Shown here piece by piece: positions 1-10,300 of a DNA stretch of 64,000 nt; positions within the stretch are counted from its first letter, which is position 1, and each line of letters begins with the position of its first letter. The stretch spans positions 189,596,801-189,660,800 of the forward strand of contig JAIOJX010000025.1 of assembly GCA_022376925.1 (NCBI GenBank), in the 5' to 3' direction. Below the pieces are notes generated by a model, which saw nothing but the letters and a program-made list of their open reading frames with translations, was not told where the DNA came from and searched no databases. The position numbers and the translations under genes were made by a program. Origin of the DNA: Tragulus kanchil (taxonomy: Eukaryota; Chordata; Mammalia; Artiodactyla; Tragulidae).

Positions 1-472
1 AGGTCGTCCTCGCCTGCCCTCCCGTCCTTCTCGCCCAGATGCCCAGGGAGGTCCCCGTCCCCGTCCAGCCCTGACACCTGTGCCGTGCGGCCACTGCCTT
101 CAGGGAAACCTCCCCGCGGGGCACCGTCCTCGGAGCCACCCGGCCGGCCCGCCCGAGTTCCCGGAAAGCACACTCCGGGCACCTGCTCCTTCCGGCCGCC
201 ACGCTGCCTGTGAGCTCCGAGTGTCCCCACACCGTCCTGTTCCGGGTCGTCACGCCCCCTCGCAAGCGGTCCTCCCGTCTTCCACACCTTCCCACTCGAA
301 GGTGGTGAGAGTTGGTGGTGGTGAGGTCGCTCGCTGACCCCACGCACGCCCCCCACCCGGGAGGTGATTTTGGGGTGTACGTGCTGCCACGCGTGGAGCC
401 AGCCCCGGAGCTCTTCTGGGTGTGGGAAGGGGATTCCAGGTCACAGGGTCACATGGGTCGATGGCAGCAGGG
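1..472. other. Intergenic DNA downstream of GP1BB
   Basis: GC-rich single-copy sequence between the GP1BB poly(A) signal and the window edge. I see no exon, repeat family or RNA gene in it. By the human gene order the next gene in this direction would be TBX1, but nothing here shows it. Confidence 0.5.
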
Positions 473-478
473 TTTATT
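473..478 (-). terminator. GP1BB: GP1BB poly(A) signal AATAAA
   Basis: Plus-strand TTTATT reads AATAAA on the minus strand, 216 bp past the GP1BB stop codon. It is the first canonical hexamer after the stop. It should end both the GP1BB mRNA and any SEPTIN5-GP1BB read-through mRNA, with cleavage about 10-30 nt further left. Confidence 0.75.
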
Positions 479-693
479 CGCACTGGAGATAGCCTGGGGG
501 GCTGGGCGGGTGTGGGCAGCGGCTCGCCCCGGGCGCGCCTCGGTGTCTAGCTCCGGGGCGCGGGTGGGTGTCCGCAGCGGTGTGCGCAGCCGTGGGGACC
601 CTGCGCAGGGCCGTGGGCGGCGCACAGGTCAGGGAGATCCTGCGGGGAGAGGAAGCCGGCCGGGCCGGGCCGTCGGGGAGCCGGGCGCGCGCC

Positions 694-1493
694 TCAGCGC
701 CCGTCGCCTGGCCCGGGGGTCGCGGGCTCGGCGGCCAGCAGGGCGGCCCGCGGCCCCCGGCGCGAGGCTCGGGCGCGGGGTCTCCGCAGGCGGCACAGCA
801 GCAGCGCCAGCAGCAGCGCGTGCAGCAGCCCGAGCCCGAGCAGCAGCAGCTGCGCCGCCAGCGCCCCGCGGCAGAGCGCGCCGAGCGGGCAGGCGGCGCG
901 CAGCTCGTCCTCCGCCAGGTAGGGCAGCAGGCGGCCCCGCAGCGCGGGGGGCGCGGCGCAGCGCAGGTCGCGGTAGGGCTCGCGCTCGAGCCGCCCGGCC
1001 AGCCAGGCGCGCAGCGGCACCAGGTGGCAGTCGCAGCGCCAGGGGTTGGCGTCCAGCTGCGCGGTGCGCAGCAGCGGCAGCGCGTCCAGCAGCCCCGGTG
1101 GCAGCGCCGTCAGGTTGTTTCCCGTCAGCACCAGTTCGGTCGTCTCCGGCGGGAAGGCGGCCGGCAGCGAGGCCCACGTCAGCCCGCGGCGCCCGCAGTC
1201 CACGCGCGTCCCTGCGCAGCGACACGGGGCGGGACAGCCCGCGGCCAGGCGGGCCGGCGGCGCGAGCAGCAGCAGCAGCAGGCTCAGCGCCCCGCGCGGC
1301 CCTGGGAGGGAAGTGCGGCGTGAGCACGGCCCCAAGGGCCCTCGGCGGGACCCCCGTCGCCCGCGGACCGCCGGCGCGCCGGCGTCGGACCCACATCTCT
1401 GCCGACGACAGCCCCGAGGCCCGAGCGCCCCCCACCGACCTCTCCCCAGGGAGCGGCACGACCCTGGCGGACCCCAGACTCACCGGAGCCCAT
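694..1493 (-). CDS. GP1BB: GP1BB, platelet glycoprotein Ib beta chain (two exons)
   Basis: Beta subunit of the platelet GPIb-IX-V receptor for von Willebrand factor. Exon 1 codes only ATGGGCTCCG (1493-1484) and is followed by a GTGAGT donor. Exon 2 (1301-694) follows a CTCCCAG acceptor and ends in TGA at 696-694. The join gives MGSGPRGALS, as in human, and 205 residues (human 206). Visible parts in order: leucine-run signal peptide encoded by a short CTG repeat; cysteine-rich N-flank ([14 protein letters not shown]); one leucine-rich repeat ([19 protein letters not shown]); C-flank beginning NPWRCDC; the juxtamembrane Cys of RAAC, equivalent to the one linking to GPIb alpha; one leucine-rich membrane helix; and a short basic tail. 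The tail after RRPRARAS diverges from human. The upstream part of the gene is duplicated at 1624-2185. Confidence 0.93.
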
Positions 1494-1552
1494 GACGAGA
1501 GGACGGCGACCTGGCTAGCTCCGGAGTGCCAGGCAGCGGTCGCCGCGCCGGG

Positions 1553-1559
1553 TGATAAG
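1553..1559 (-). promoter_or_regulatory. GP1BB: GATA site upstream of GP1BB exon 1
   Basis: TGATAAG on plus (CTTATCA on the coding strand) lies 60 bp upstream of the ATG, beside a GC-box-like run. A GATA site in the human GP1BB promoter is known to be needed for expression and is mutated in a case of Bernard-Soulier syndrome. That this is the same site is inferred from position and sequence. Confidence 0.6.
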
Positions 1560-1623
1560 GCCGCCCCGCCCTTGCCAGGCCCAGGAGCCCCCAGCGAGCC
1601 CCGCCAGAAATAGCCCAGCCGCC

Positions 1624-2055
1624 CGGTGCGCAGCAGCGGCAGCGCGTCCAGCAGCCCCGGTGGCAGCGCCGTCAGGTTGTTTCCCGTCAGCACCAGTTCG
1701 GTCGTCTCCGGCGGGAAGGCGGCCGGCAGCGAGGCCCACGTCAGCCCGCGGCGCCCGCAGTCCACGCGCGTCCCTGCGCAGCGACACGGGGCGGGACAGC
1801 CCGCGGCCAGGCGGGCCGGCGGCGCGAGCAGCAGCAGCAGCAGGCTCAGCGCCCCGCGCGGCCCTGGGAGGGAAGCGCGGCGTGAGCACGGCCCCAAGGG
1901 CCCTCGGCGGGACCCCCGTCGCCCGCGGACCGCCGGCGCGCCGGCGTCGGACCCACATCTCTGCCGACGACAGCCCCGAGGCCCGAGCGCCCCCCACCGA
2001 CCTCTCCCCAGGGAGCGGCACGACCCTGGCGGACCCCAGACTCACCGGAGCCCAT
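1624..2055 (-). pseudogene. Duplicate 5' part of GP1BB (exon 1 and truncated exon 2)
   Basis: The second D1 copy repeats exon 1 (ATG at 2055, donor after 2046) and the first 240 nt of exon 2 (1863-1624). It breaks after the codons for LLRT and runs into promoter sequence. Alone it cannot encode the C-flank, membrane helix or tail. If the duplication is an assembly error, this is simply the same exon seen twice and not a pseudogene. Confidence 0.8.
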
Positions 2056-2114
2056 GACGAGAGGACGGCGACCTGGCTAGCTCCGGAGTGCCAGGCAGCG
2101 GTCGCCGCGCCGGG

Positions 2115-2121
2115 TGATAAG
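2115..2121 (-). promoter_or_regulatory. GP1BB: GATA site, second copy
   Basis: D1 copy of the TGATAAG motif at 1553-1559, again 60 bp upstream of an ATG (2055). In a collapsed sequence the two become one site. Confidence 0.55.
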
Positions 2122-2200
2122 GCCGCCCCGCCCTTGCCAGGCCCAGGAGCCCCCAGCGAGCCCCGCCAGAAATAGCCCAGCCGCCCCGGCCGCCCACGCA

Positions 2201-2214
2201 GATAGCGCGCTATC
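2201..2214. promoter_or_regulatory. GP1BB: Palindromic double GATA element upstream of GP1BB
   Basis: GATAGCGCGCTATC is a perfect 14-bp palindrome that places two GATA cores head to head. It lies 146 bp upstream of the ATG at 2055, in the short SEPTIN5-GP1BB intergenic gap and just outside the D1 duplication. GATA factors drive megakaryocyte genes. A role here is inference. Confidence 0.45.
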
Positions 2215-2299
2215 GCCAGGCCCCCCGCCGCCCGCGCTTCCGCCCCTTGGCTCCGGGGGCCCACAGAGCACTCGGACACCCTCTTCGACGTTCACCAAC

Positions 2300-2305
2300 A
2301 TTGTT
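2300..2305 (-). terminator. SEPTIN5: SEPTIN5 imperfect poly(A) signal AACAAT
   Basis: Plus ATTGTT reads AACAAT on the minus strand, 245 bp before the GP1BB ATG at 2055. Human SEPTIN5 is known to end at a non-consensus AACAAT signal, which lets some transcripts read through into GP1BB. I see no AATAAA on the minus strand between the SEPTIN5 stop and this point. Confidence 0.65.
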
Positions 2306-3160
2306 CCCCTGTCACCAGGACAGGAGGCAGCATTCACAACCGAACAGACTGGAGAGTGGGGCTTAGGGGCAAGGGGCATGCGGGTGAAGGGATGGGGGAC
2401 CAAGGGTTCAGGAACTCAGGGCAACGGCGCCTCCAGCAGCCAGGGGCGGGTGGTCCAGGGATGGGGGTTGCTCGTTTGCCACCCACCCGCTGCTGCAGGC
2501 CAGGCCGTGGGGGAGGGGCGCGGGCATTCCCCAGCAGCCCACCGGCCTCAGTCGCCCCCAGCAGCCAGCTGGCCTCCTTAGGTCTGGAGGGGTCCTAACT
2601 GCTGCTGCTCCTCCACCAGTCTGCCGAGGTACCTGGCCAGTGGGTGAGGAGGTGAGAAGGATCTGGCCCACGCGGCCCAGGGTGAGGCTAGGGAGCCCCC
2701 TCCGTGACTCGGGGTCCGGGAACAGGCCGGGGCGGCAGGTATCTGGACCCCGCCCCCCTGCCTTGGCTCTCCCGCCCATCTGAGAAGGGCCTGGAGTCAG
2801 TGCTGTGACCTTCTGGTTGGGGGGAGACCTCAGAAGTCACCTCCCAACTTAGATAGTGCTCCGCAAGGGCAGAGAGGGCTGGATGTGGCAGCCGGTGTCT
2901 AGGCCCCTGGGAGGCAGACACAAATGAGGGCGGGAATGATGCAGAGAATAAATTAGGGTTGGCTGGGGGCGACCCGGCGTCTCTGGAAACAGTAGGGAAA
3001 AGTCCAGGTCTGGGCCACGCTGGGATCCGGGTAGCGTCCAGGCCTACGGGCGGTCCAGACAAATCCGGTGTCGAGTCCAGGCCCGTCGGGGTCCAGGGGT
3101 GGGAGGGGCCAGCCTGGAAACGGGCCGTATACTCATGGCAACGGGGGCGCTGCCGCGGGG
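2300..3160 (-). other. SEPTIN5: SEPTIN5 3' untranslated region
   Basis: Non-coding stretch from the lower copy of the SEPTIN5 stop codon (3163-3161) to the AACAAT signal, about 860 nt. Most of it (2580-3160) is repeated at 3678-4258 behind the other stop codon, as part of duplication D2. I see no transposon in it. Confidence 0.6.
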
Positions 3161-3217
3161 TCACTGGTCCTGCATTTGCTGCTTCATTTTCTGCAGCATC
3201 TCCTGCATGCGCCTTAG
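3161..3217 (-). CDS. SEPTIN5: SEPTIN5 exon 12, lower duplicate
   Basis: Identical copy of the terminal coding exon (stop at 3163-3161), D2 copy 1. It is the copy that is contiguous with the full 3' UTR and AACAAT signal. Confidence 0.8.
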
Positions 3218-3337
3218 CTGAGGGGCGGGGCAGGAGCGAGAGGGCGGAGTCAGACGCGCGGCTGGTGCGGCTGGCCCCGCCCACCCAGCCGGCTCCTCCC
3301 CCGCTGCCTGCCGGCTCCTCCCCCGCTGCCTGCCGAC

Positions 3338-3440
3338 CTCCTCATCCTTCATCCTGATGAGCTTCTCGGTCTCCGCGTCGGGCGTGGGCAGCGGCAGGAT
3401 GGGTATGGGGCTCTCCATGCGACTGTCCTGCGTCAGTTTG
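3338..3440 (-). CDS. SEPTIN5: SEPTIN5 exon 11, lower duplicate
   Basis: Copy of exon 11 at 4436-4538, with the same acceptor and the same GTCGGC donor. D2 copy 1. Confidence 0.8.
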
Positions 3441-3569
3441 CTGCGGGGTGGACACCGTGGACAGAGCCGCTGGGGACTGGGCTCTCGCTCCACGCCAGCA
3501 CCGCCCTGGGGTTCCCACACCTCTGGGCGGGGACGGGGCAGGTCCGGGAGCCGGACTGGGCGGCTGTAC

Positions 3570-3643
3570 CTGGTCATCTGCTGGATGCAGTGGGCGCGTA
3601 GTTCTCGTAGTGGACATCGCAGGTCACGTCCTTGAGGTCGTGC
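3570..3643 (-). pseudogene. SEPTIN5 exon 10 fragment with frameshift
   Basis: The 3' 74 bp of exon 10, keeping the donor. One G is missing relative to the two other copies (GCGCGTAG instead of GCGCGGTAG), which shifts the frame. Its 5' part is replaced by the garbled junction 3644-3677. Most likely a low-quality contig end. Confidence 0.75.
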
Positions 3644-4258
3644 TGGATGCATGTTGGCCCACAGGGGCTGGTTCTCCAGGTCTGGAGGGGTCCTAACTGC
3701 TGCTGCTCCTCCACCAGTCTGCCGAGGTACCTGGCCAGTGGGTGAGGAGGTGAGAAGGATCTGGCCCACGCGGCCCAGGGTGAGGCTAGGGAGCCCCCTC
3801 CGTGACTCGGGGTCCGGGAACAGGCCGGGGCGGCAGGTATCTGGACCCCGCCCCCCTGCCTTGGCTCTCCCGCCCATCTGAGAAGGGCCTGGAGTCAGTG
3901 CTGTGACCTTCTGGTTGGGGGGAGACCTCAGAAGTCACCTCCCAACTTAGATAGTGCTCCGCAAGGGCAGAGAGGGCTGGATGTGGCAGCCGGTGTCTAG
4001 GCCCCTGGGAGGCAGACACAAATGAGGGCGGGAATGATGCAGAGAATAAATTAGGGTTGGCTGGGGGCGACCCGGCGTCTCTGGAAACAGTAGGGAAAAG
4101 TCCAGGTCTGGGCCACGCTGGGATCCGGGTAGCGTCCAGGCCTACGGGCGGTCCAGACAAATCCGGTGTCGAGTCCAGGCCCGTCGGGGTCCAGGGGTGG
4201 GAGGGGCCAGCCTGGAAACGGGCCGTATACTCATGGCAACGGGGGCGCTGCCGCGGGG

Positions 4259-4315
4259 TCACTGGTCCTGCATTTGCTGCTTCATTTTCTGCAGCATCTC
4301 CTGCATGCGCCTTAG
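4259..4315 (-). CDS. SEPTIN5: SEPTIN5 exon 12 (terminal coding exon)
   Basis: Codes [18 protein letters not shown] and TGA, the end of the C-terminal coiled coil. The acceptor is CCCCTCAG. The exon is repeated at 3161-3217. Confidence 0.9.
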   Translation of the reverse strand, partial: LRRMQEMLQKMKQQMQDQ

Positions 4316-7300
4316 CTGAGGGGCGGGGCAGGAGCGAGAGGGCGGAGTCAGACGCGCGGCTGGTGCGGCTGGCCCCGCCCACCCAGCCGGCTCCTCCCCC
4401 GCTGCCTGCCGGCTCCTCCCCCGCTGCCTGCCGACCTCCTCATCCTTCATCCTGATGAGCTTCTCGGTCTCCGCGTCGGGCGTGGGCAGCGGCAGGATGG
4501 GTATGGGGCTCTCCATGCGACTGTCCTGCGTCAGTTTGCTGCGGGGTGGACACCGTGGACAGAGCCGCTGGGGACTGGGCTCTCGCTCCACGCCAGCACC
4601 GCCCTGGGGTTCCCACACCTCTGGGCGGGGACGGGGCAGGTCCGGGAGCCGGACTGGGCGGCTGTACCTGGTCATCTGCTGGATGCAGTGGGCGCGGTAG
4701 TTCTCGTAGTGGACATCGCAGGTCACGTCCTTGAGGTCGTGCATGTGCGTGCGGATGAGCATGTTGCGAAGCTTCACGAAGTCGCAGTGTGCCTGGTTCT
4801 CCACTGTGGGCGGGGCAGGCGATGGGTGCCACGCTGGCCTCCCGGGGGAGCCTTCCCGCCCAATCTGTGCCCCAGGCCTGGACTCACCCTCCACGATCCC
4901 CCAGGGGTACAGTCGCCCCCTGACCCGCTGCCCCTTGGCCTCCACCACCGTGTTGCTGCCGATGACAGCGAAGGGTGCACTCTCCTGGGGGGACAGGCGC
5001 AAGGGCTCACGCCCAGTTGGCAGGGTGTGCGGTCAGCGGTGCGGGAGGGGTGTGGCGCGCCGGCCGGCCCCTCCCGCCGCACCACCACCAGCCTCTCCCC
5101 AGAGACCCCCTCGTCCCCACCTCCGGCCTCTCCGTGGCCAGCTGAAGCCGGGCTGGCGCAGCTCGCACCCTGGGGCTCTCGCCGGGCTGTGCCCTCCCCT
5201 GCTGGTGCCTCTCCCCCACTTCGCCAGAGCAGAGCCCACGCCCCTCATCAGTGACACCGCTGCGGACTCGGGCAGAAGTCCCGCCCTGCTCCCGGCCTGG
5301 GGGCCGCCTGTGCCCAGCCGGCTTCTGCGTCACCCCTGCAGTCCCTGGGGCGCTCGAGGCCGCCTCCCTTCCCCGGAGCTCACGATTCTGAGAGTCGGGG
5401 CGCGCAGGCCTGGGGCGTGAGAAGGGGGCTGAGGGCAGGGCAGGGCTGGGCCTGGCCGGGGGCCGTGCGGCGCCTTTCGGCAAGCACTCCGCGACCCACC
5501 AGCCACACGGGGCCCGGGCCGCCCCTCGGGAAGACTCTAGGGCCTGGATGAAAGTCTCGAGCCTCCAGCTCAGACCTGGGCCCCCGACCGTCCTCCAGAC
5601 CTGGTGGACAGGGCCGCTGGGGCCCGGCTGCTGGCTCACCTTCAGCTCCCGGTCCTGCTGCTTGAAGTCCTCGTCCTCGTCCGAGTCACACTCAGGAAAC
5701 TGGTACACGTGGATCCCAAACTTGTCGATCTCCCGGGACGCCACCCCCCACCCGCCCCCTGGGGTTCCCACACCTCTGGGCGGGGACGGGGCAGGTCCGG
5801 GAGCCGGACTGGGCGGCTGTACCTGGTCATCTGCTGGATGCAGTGGGCGCGGTAGTTCTCGTAGTGGACATCGCAGGTCACGTCCTTGAGGTCGTGCATG
5901 TGCGTGCGGATGAGCATGTTGCGAAGCTTCACGAAGTCGCAGTGTGCCTGGTTCTCCACTGTGGGCGGGGCAGGCGATGGGTGCCACGCTGGCCTCCCGG
6001 GGGAGCCTTCCCGCCCAATCTGTGCCCCAGGCCTGGACTCACCCTCCACGATTCCCCAGGGGTACAGTCGCCCCCTGACCCGCTGCCCCTTGGCCTCCAC
6101 CACCGTGTTGCTGCCGATGACAGCGAAGGGTGCACTCTCCTGGGGGGACAGGCGCAAGGGCTCACGCCCAGTTGGCAGGGTGTGCGGTCAGCGGTGCGGG
6201 AGGGGTGTGGCGCGCCGGCCGGCCCCTCCCGCCGCACCACCACCAGCCTCTCCCCAGAGACCCCCTCGTCCCCACCTCCGGCCTCTCCGTGGCCAGCTGA
6301 AGCCGGGCTGGCGCAGCTCGCACCCTGGGGCTCTCGCCGGGCTGTGCCCTCCCCTGCTGGTGCCTCTCCCCCACTTCGCCAGAGCAGAGCCCACGCCCCT
6401 CATCAGTGACACCGCTGCGGACTCGGGCAGAAGTCCCGCCCTGCTCCCGGCCTGGGGGCCGCCTGTGCCCAGCCGGCTTCTGCGTCACCCCTGCAGTCCC
6501 TGGGGCGCTCGAGGCCGCCTCCCTTCCCCGGAGCTCACGATTCTGAGAGTCGGGGCGCGCAGGCCTGGGGCGTGAGAAGGGGGCTGAGGGCAGGGCAGGG
6601 CTGGGCCTGGCCGGGGGCCGTGCGGCGCCTTTCGGCAAGCACTCCGCGACCCACCAGCCACACGGGGCCCGGGCCGCCCCTCGGGAAGACTCTAGGGCCT
6701 GGATGAAAGTCTCGAGCCTCCAGCTCAGACCTGGGCCCCCGACCGTCCTCCAGACCTGGTGGACAGGGCCGCTGGGGCCCGGCTGCTGGCTCACCTTCAG
6801 CTCCCGGTCCTGCTGCTTGAAGTCCTCGTCCTCGTCCGAGTCACACTCAGGAAACTGGTACACGTGGATCCCAAACTTGTCGATCTCCTCCCGAATCTGC
6901 GGCGGGGAGGGCCGTCAGAGGAGCGGTGGGCGCCCCTGGCGTCCCCCGGCGCCCCCCGGCGCGCCCCGCAGGCTCACCCGCTCTTTCAGCTTCCGGATCT
7001 CACTGGGGACGAGACAGTCGGCCTTGGCGATGAGGGGCACGATGTTCACCTTCTCGTGCAGGGCTTTCATGAAGCCCACATCCACGGGCCGCAGCCTGTG
7101 GGAGCGGTCGGGGTGAGGGGGCTGCGTGGCGGGGCTGGGGGGCCGCGGGGGTGGGAGCCTACCCGTGTCCGAAGGGGGAGATGAAGTAGAGGCAGCAGTG
7201 CACGCGGTTGTCCTGGATGTTCTTGCGGTTGAGGCCACTCTCGTCCCGGAAGTACTGCTCGAACTGCTGGTCCACGTAGTCGGTGATGGGCTTCCAGCTG

Positions 7301-10300
7301 GGGGCGGGCACACGTGAGGCCGGGCGGGGCGCGGGGGCCGGGCCGCCCAGGCACGCCTTCCTCACCACTCTGAGTTGTTGACGGCGTCCCCGAAGCCCGG
7401 CGTGTCCACGATGGTGAGCTTCAGCTTGACCCCCTTCTCCTCAATGTCCACGGTGTGCTTGAGGATCTCGACCGTCTGGCTGATGCGCTCTGTGGAGTGG
7501 CGGGAGGCTGGCGGGCGGCCTGGAGAGGGCTCTGTCACCCCCACGCCCTCCCTGGGCACCCCAGGTCTTCCCAGGCTACCCGGCCTGCGGGCCGTCTGGG
7601 CCCACGCCGCGGGGACGCAGGGTCGGGGACGGGCCTGGAAGGAGCCCTCGGCGGGGCCACGCGCGGGGGTCAGTGGCAGCAGCAGGGCCGTGTGGAGCCC
7701 ACTCACCCTCGGCACTGAGCAGCTTGCGCTCCTTGTACAAGTCGGTCAGGAAGAGGCTGTGGACCAGTGTGGACTTCCCCAGGCCTGATTCTCCTGCCCA
7801 CGGGGACCACGGGAGTCCGATCAGGTCCCCGGCCCCCAAAGGAGCCCGGTGGCCCGCACCCCTGCCCGCCCTGGGCGCGCCCACTCACCCGCCACCATGA
7901 GTGTGAAGTCAAAGCCCTTCTTCACGGACTTGCGGTGCACCTGGTTGGGCAGCGTGGCGAAGCCCACGTACTGCTTGTCGATGTCCTGGGTGGGGGCAGA
8001 GCAGGTCAGGGGCACGCGAAGGCTCCTGGGGCAGCCCCCTGCCCTGGCCCCTCCCCGGCTCAGGCCAGGGGGCAGCAGGGCAGAGTCCCTCGGGAGGGGG
8101 CATCTCAGTAGCAGCAATGGGTGAGGGTCTGCGGGCAAAGGCCCTGGAGGCAGGAGGCGCCCGGGGTGCAGGATGCAGGCGCCTGCGAGGGCTTCACCAG
8201 ACGGAGTCTGTGTGCGGGGAAGGGGGCAGCAGGCACAGCGGGCAAGGCCACTGTCTTCCCTGGGTGGTGGGCGGAGGGCACAGGACCCGGACCCCTCAGC
8301 CTGCCAAAACCCTCAGGAGGGGGAGAAGCCCCTGCCTCAGTACTCACCCCTCCCGAGTGGCGGGGGTGGGCGGCCCCATCTGGCCCCCATCCAGCCGCGG
8401 GGGTGGCCAGCTGCGGAGCCGGCGGAGCAGGGGCTATTTATAGACAGCACGCCCAGCCTCCCACGGCTTCCGGCGCTCACCCCAAGACCCCCGCGCCCTC
8501 GCCCCGAGGCCCCCGGCATACCCGGTCCGGGCACTGGGGCGGGCGCACAGCTGACCCACCTTCCTCGACCCTTTCCACACACCTTGAGCCGCCTCTGGGC
8601 CTGGGTCCGCGGTGACAGCAGCTGCTCCACCAGGCGGTCCTGGGGTGCTGCCAGCGAGTCCATCGCAGCCACCCCGGGACCTTGCCCGCTGCGCTGGGCC
8701 CAGAGCGCGCCAGGCCAGCCCGGCGTCAGGCGTGCGCGAGGGGCCTGTTCTCGCCCCCGGGTCACACGGACGGGACCCCCGGGGCCCAGGGCGGCCGGCG
8801 CTCACGCGATGCGCGACCCCACGGCCACCGAGCCGCTCGTCCGGCGCCAGACGGGCCCGCCCCTGGCACAGGCGGGGCCGTGAGCCAGCGGGGAGAGCGC
8901 AGTCTCCGGGAGACCGTCGCCTGGAAATTGGGCCGCGCGGGCGGAGCCGCCGGCGTGGAGGAGGGCCGGGCCAGCGCGGCGGGCGGGCGGGGGCCGGGTC
9001 CACGCCGAGGGCGCGCCGCCGCGTCCCGCCCGCCAGAGGGCGCGCCAGGCGCTCCCGCGCGGCCCCTCCCCGGCGGCCGGGTCACAGGCGTCCCTGAGCC
9101 ACCCGCAGCCCGCCCTTCCCTGTGCGGCCTGCCGTCGCGTGTGGCTGGAGAATCCTTAGCGCTGCAGCCGCCGAGACGAGCGGGGAACCTGCGAGGGCGG
9201 AGCCCAGCTCCCCACCCGGGCCCCAAAGGCGTGCACGGCAGGAGGGGGCGGTCAGAGCACCAGACGCCCATTCCCCGCCAGCCCCTCTGCAGACCGGGGC
9301 GCTGCGGTCAGTGCGCAGTTCCACAGATCCGCCGGCCAGCCCTGCTGCGGCCCCTTGGGCCCCCGACGGCGGATGCCCGCAGAGGGGGGTATGCTGGAGT
9401 GGACCCCTCCCCAAGGGGCACTCTGAGCTGCACCCTACTCTCACCCGGGGAACTGGGCGATACAGGCCTGGGGGCTCCCGCCAGCTCAGCCCTCACCCCT
9501 GGGCAGCCACACCCAGGACCACAGGGGTCTCCTGGGCCCCCAATCCCTTCCTCACTGCCCCCCTCCCGCAAGACCCCACCAGAATGCGAACAAGTCGGAC
9601 CAGTAGGAAGGAACTGGGCATCCAAAGAGACAGACACGCCCTGGACTGTCACGAGGGCCGGGAGCCCCCTGCTCTCCCCCACGAAGGCCCTCCCTTCTTG
9701 GCTCCCCACTTAAGGGGCCTCTGTCCCCCGTCCAGGCTGGCGCTGCTGCTGTGAGCCCTGGAGGCCGCTGGCACCTGGGGAAGAGGGGTGGGTCCGCTGC
9801 CGGGAACAGGGGCGCCTTTCATCCGAGACGAGAGCGGGGGAGCCGCAGGCCCAGCTCGTGCCCCAGCCCGGGCTCCGAGGAAGCCACCGCCCCGCGGACC
9901 TGCGGGGAGGGCTCCGGGCTGAGACCCACCCACCCTCCGACCCAGGGGCCCCTCGGACACGGCCCCTCGGCCCGGTTCCCGCCCGGACTAGCTGACATCT
10001 CGGGCCCAGGGCATCTCCGGAGGACAGAGCCGGGCCTGGCCTCAGGGCCCCACGGCCGGGTGCCTGAAGGGTGCGTTGCCCAGATGGCCTCCGTTTGCCC
10101 ACTGGTAAGGCACCGCCTGGGGGTAGCCTGGGACAGGGGACAAGATGAGCGCCCGCCTGCCAGTCTCCCTCCCGCCCTCGCCCAGACGGGCCTGGGGACT
10201 CCCTGGGGGGCCCCCAGGAAGGGGCCCTGCCACCCCCACGCGCCACAAATACTCCTCAGGACTTGCTGGGCCACCGACGCGCTGCGCCCACCTCCTCCCC

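Larger units (their letters stand above)
1062..2185. repeat. Tandem duplication D1 (562 bp x2) over the GP1BB 5' end
   Basis: 1062-1623 is repeated as 1624-2185. I see one substitution in 562 bp (T at 1314, C at 1876). Each copy holds the GP1BB promoter-proximal GATA site, exon 1, intron 1 and the first 240 nt of exon 2. The break falls inside exon 2. It is the shortest of the 18 tandem duplications and probably an assembly error. Confidence 0.9.
2580..4742. repeat. Tandem duplication D2 (period 1098 bp) over SEPTIN5 exons 10-12 and 3' UTR
   Basis: 2580-3643 is repeated as 3678-4742. Each copy contains part of exon 10, exons 11 and 12 and most of the 3' UTR. Copy 1 lacks one G of the GCGCGG run in exon 10. 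The 34 bp between copies (3644-3677) are a garbled short version of exon 10 sequence, which points to a consensus error. Confidence 0.9.
4603..6888. repeat. Tandem duplication D3 (period 1155 bp) over SEPTIN5 exons 8-10
   Basis: 4603-5733 is repeated as 5758-6888. I see one substitution (C at 4901, T at 6056) in about 1130 bp. Copy 1 is cut inside exon 8, removing its acceptor and first codons. A 24-bp C-rich linker (5734-5757) separates the copies. It overlaps D2, so part of exon 10 occurs three times. Confidence 0.9.

Noticed and set aside
629..1897. Long open frame antisense and across GP1BB
   Set aside because: Produced by GC-rich sequence and by reading through the D1 duplication and the intron. 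The real coding path is the two-exon GP1BB.
8590..8640. REST/RE1 silencer element in exon 1b
   Set aside because: Only the TCCGCGGTG half resembles RE1 and the other half does not match.
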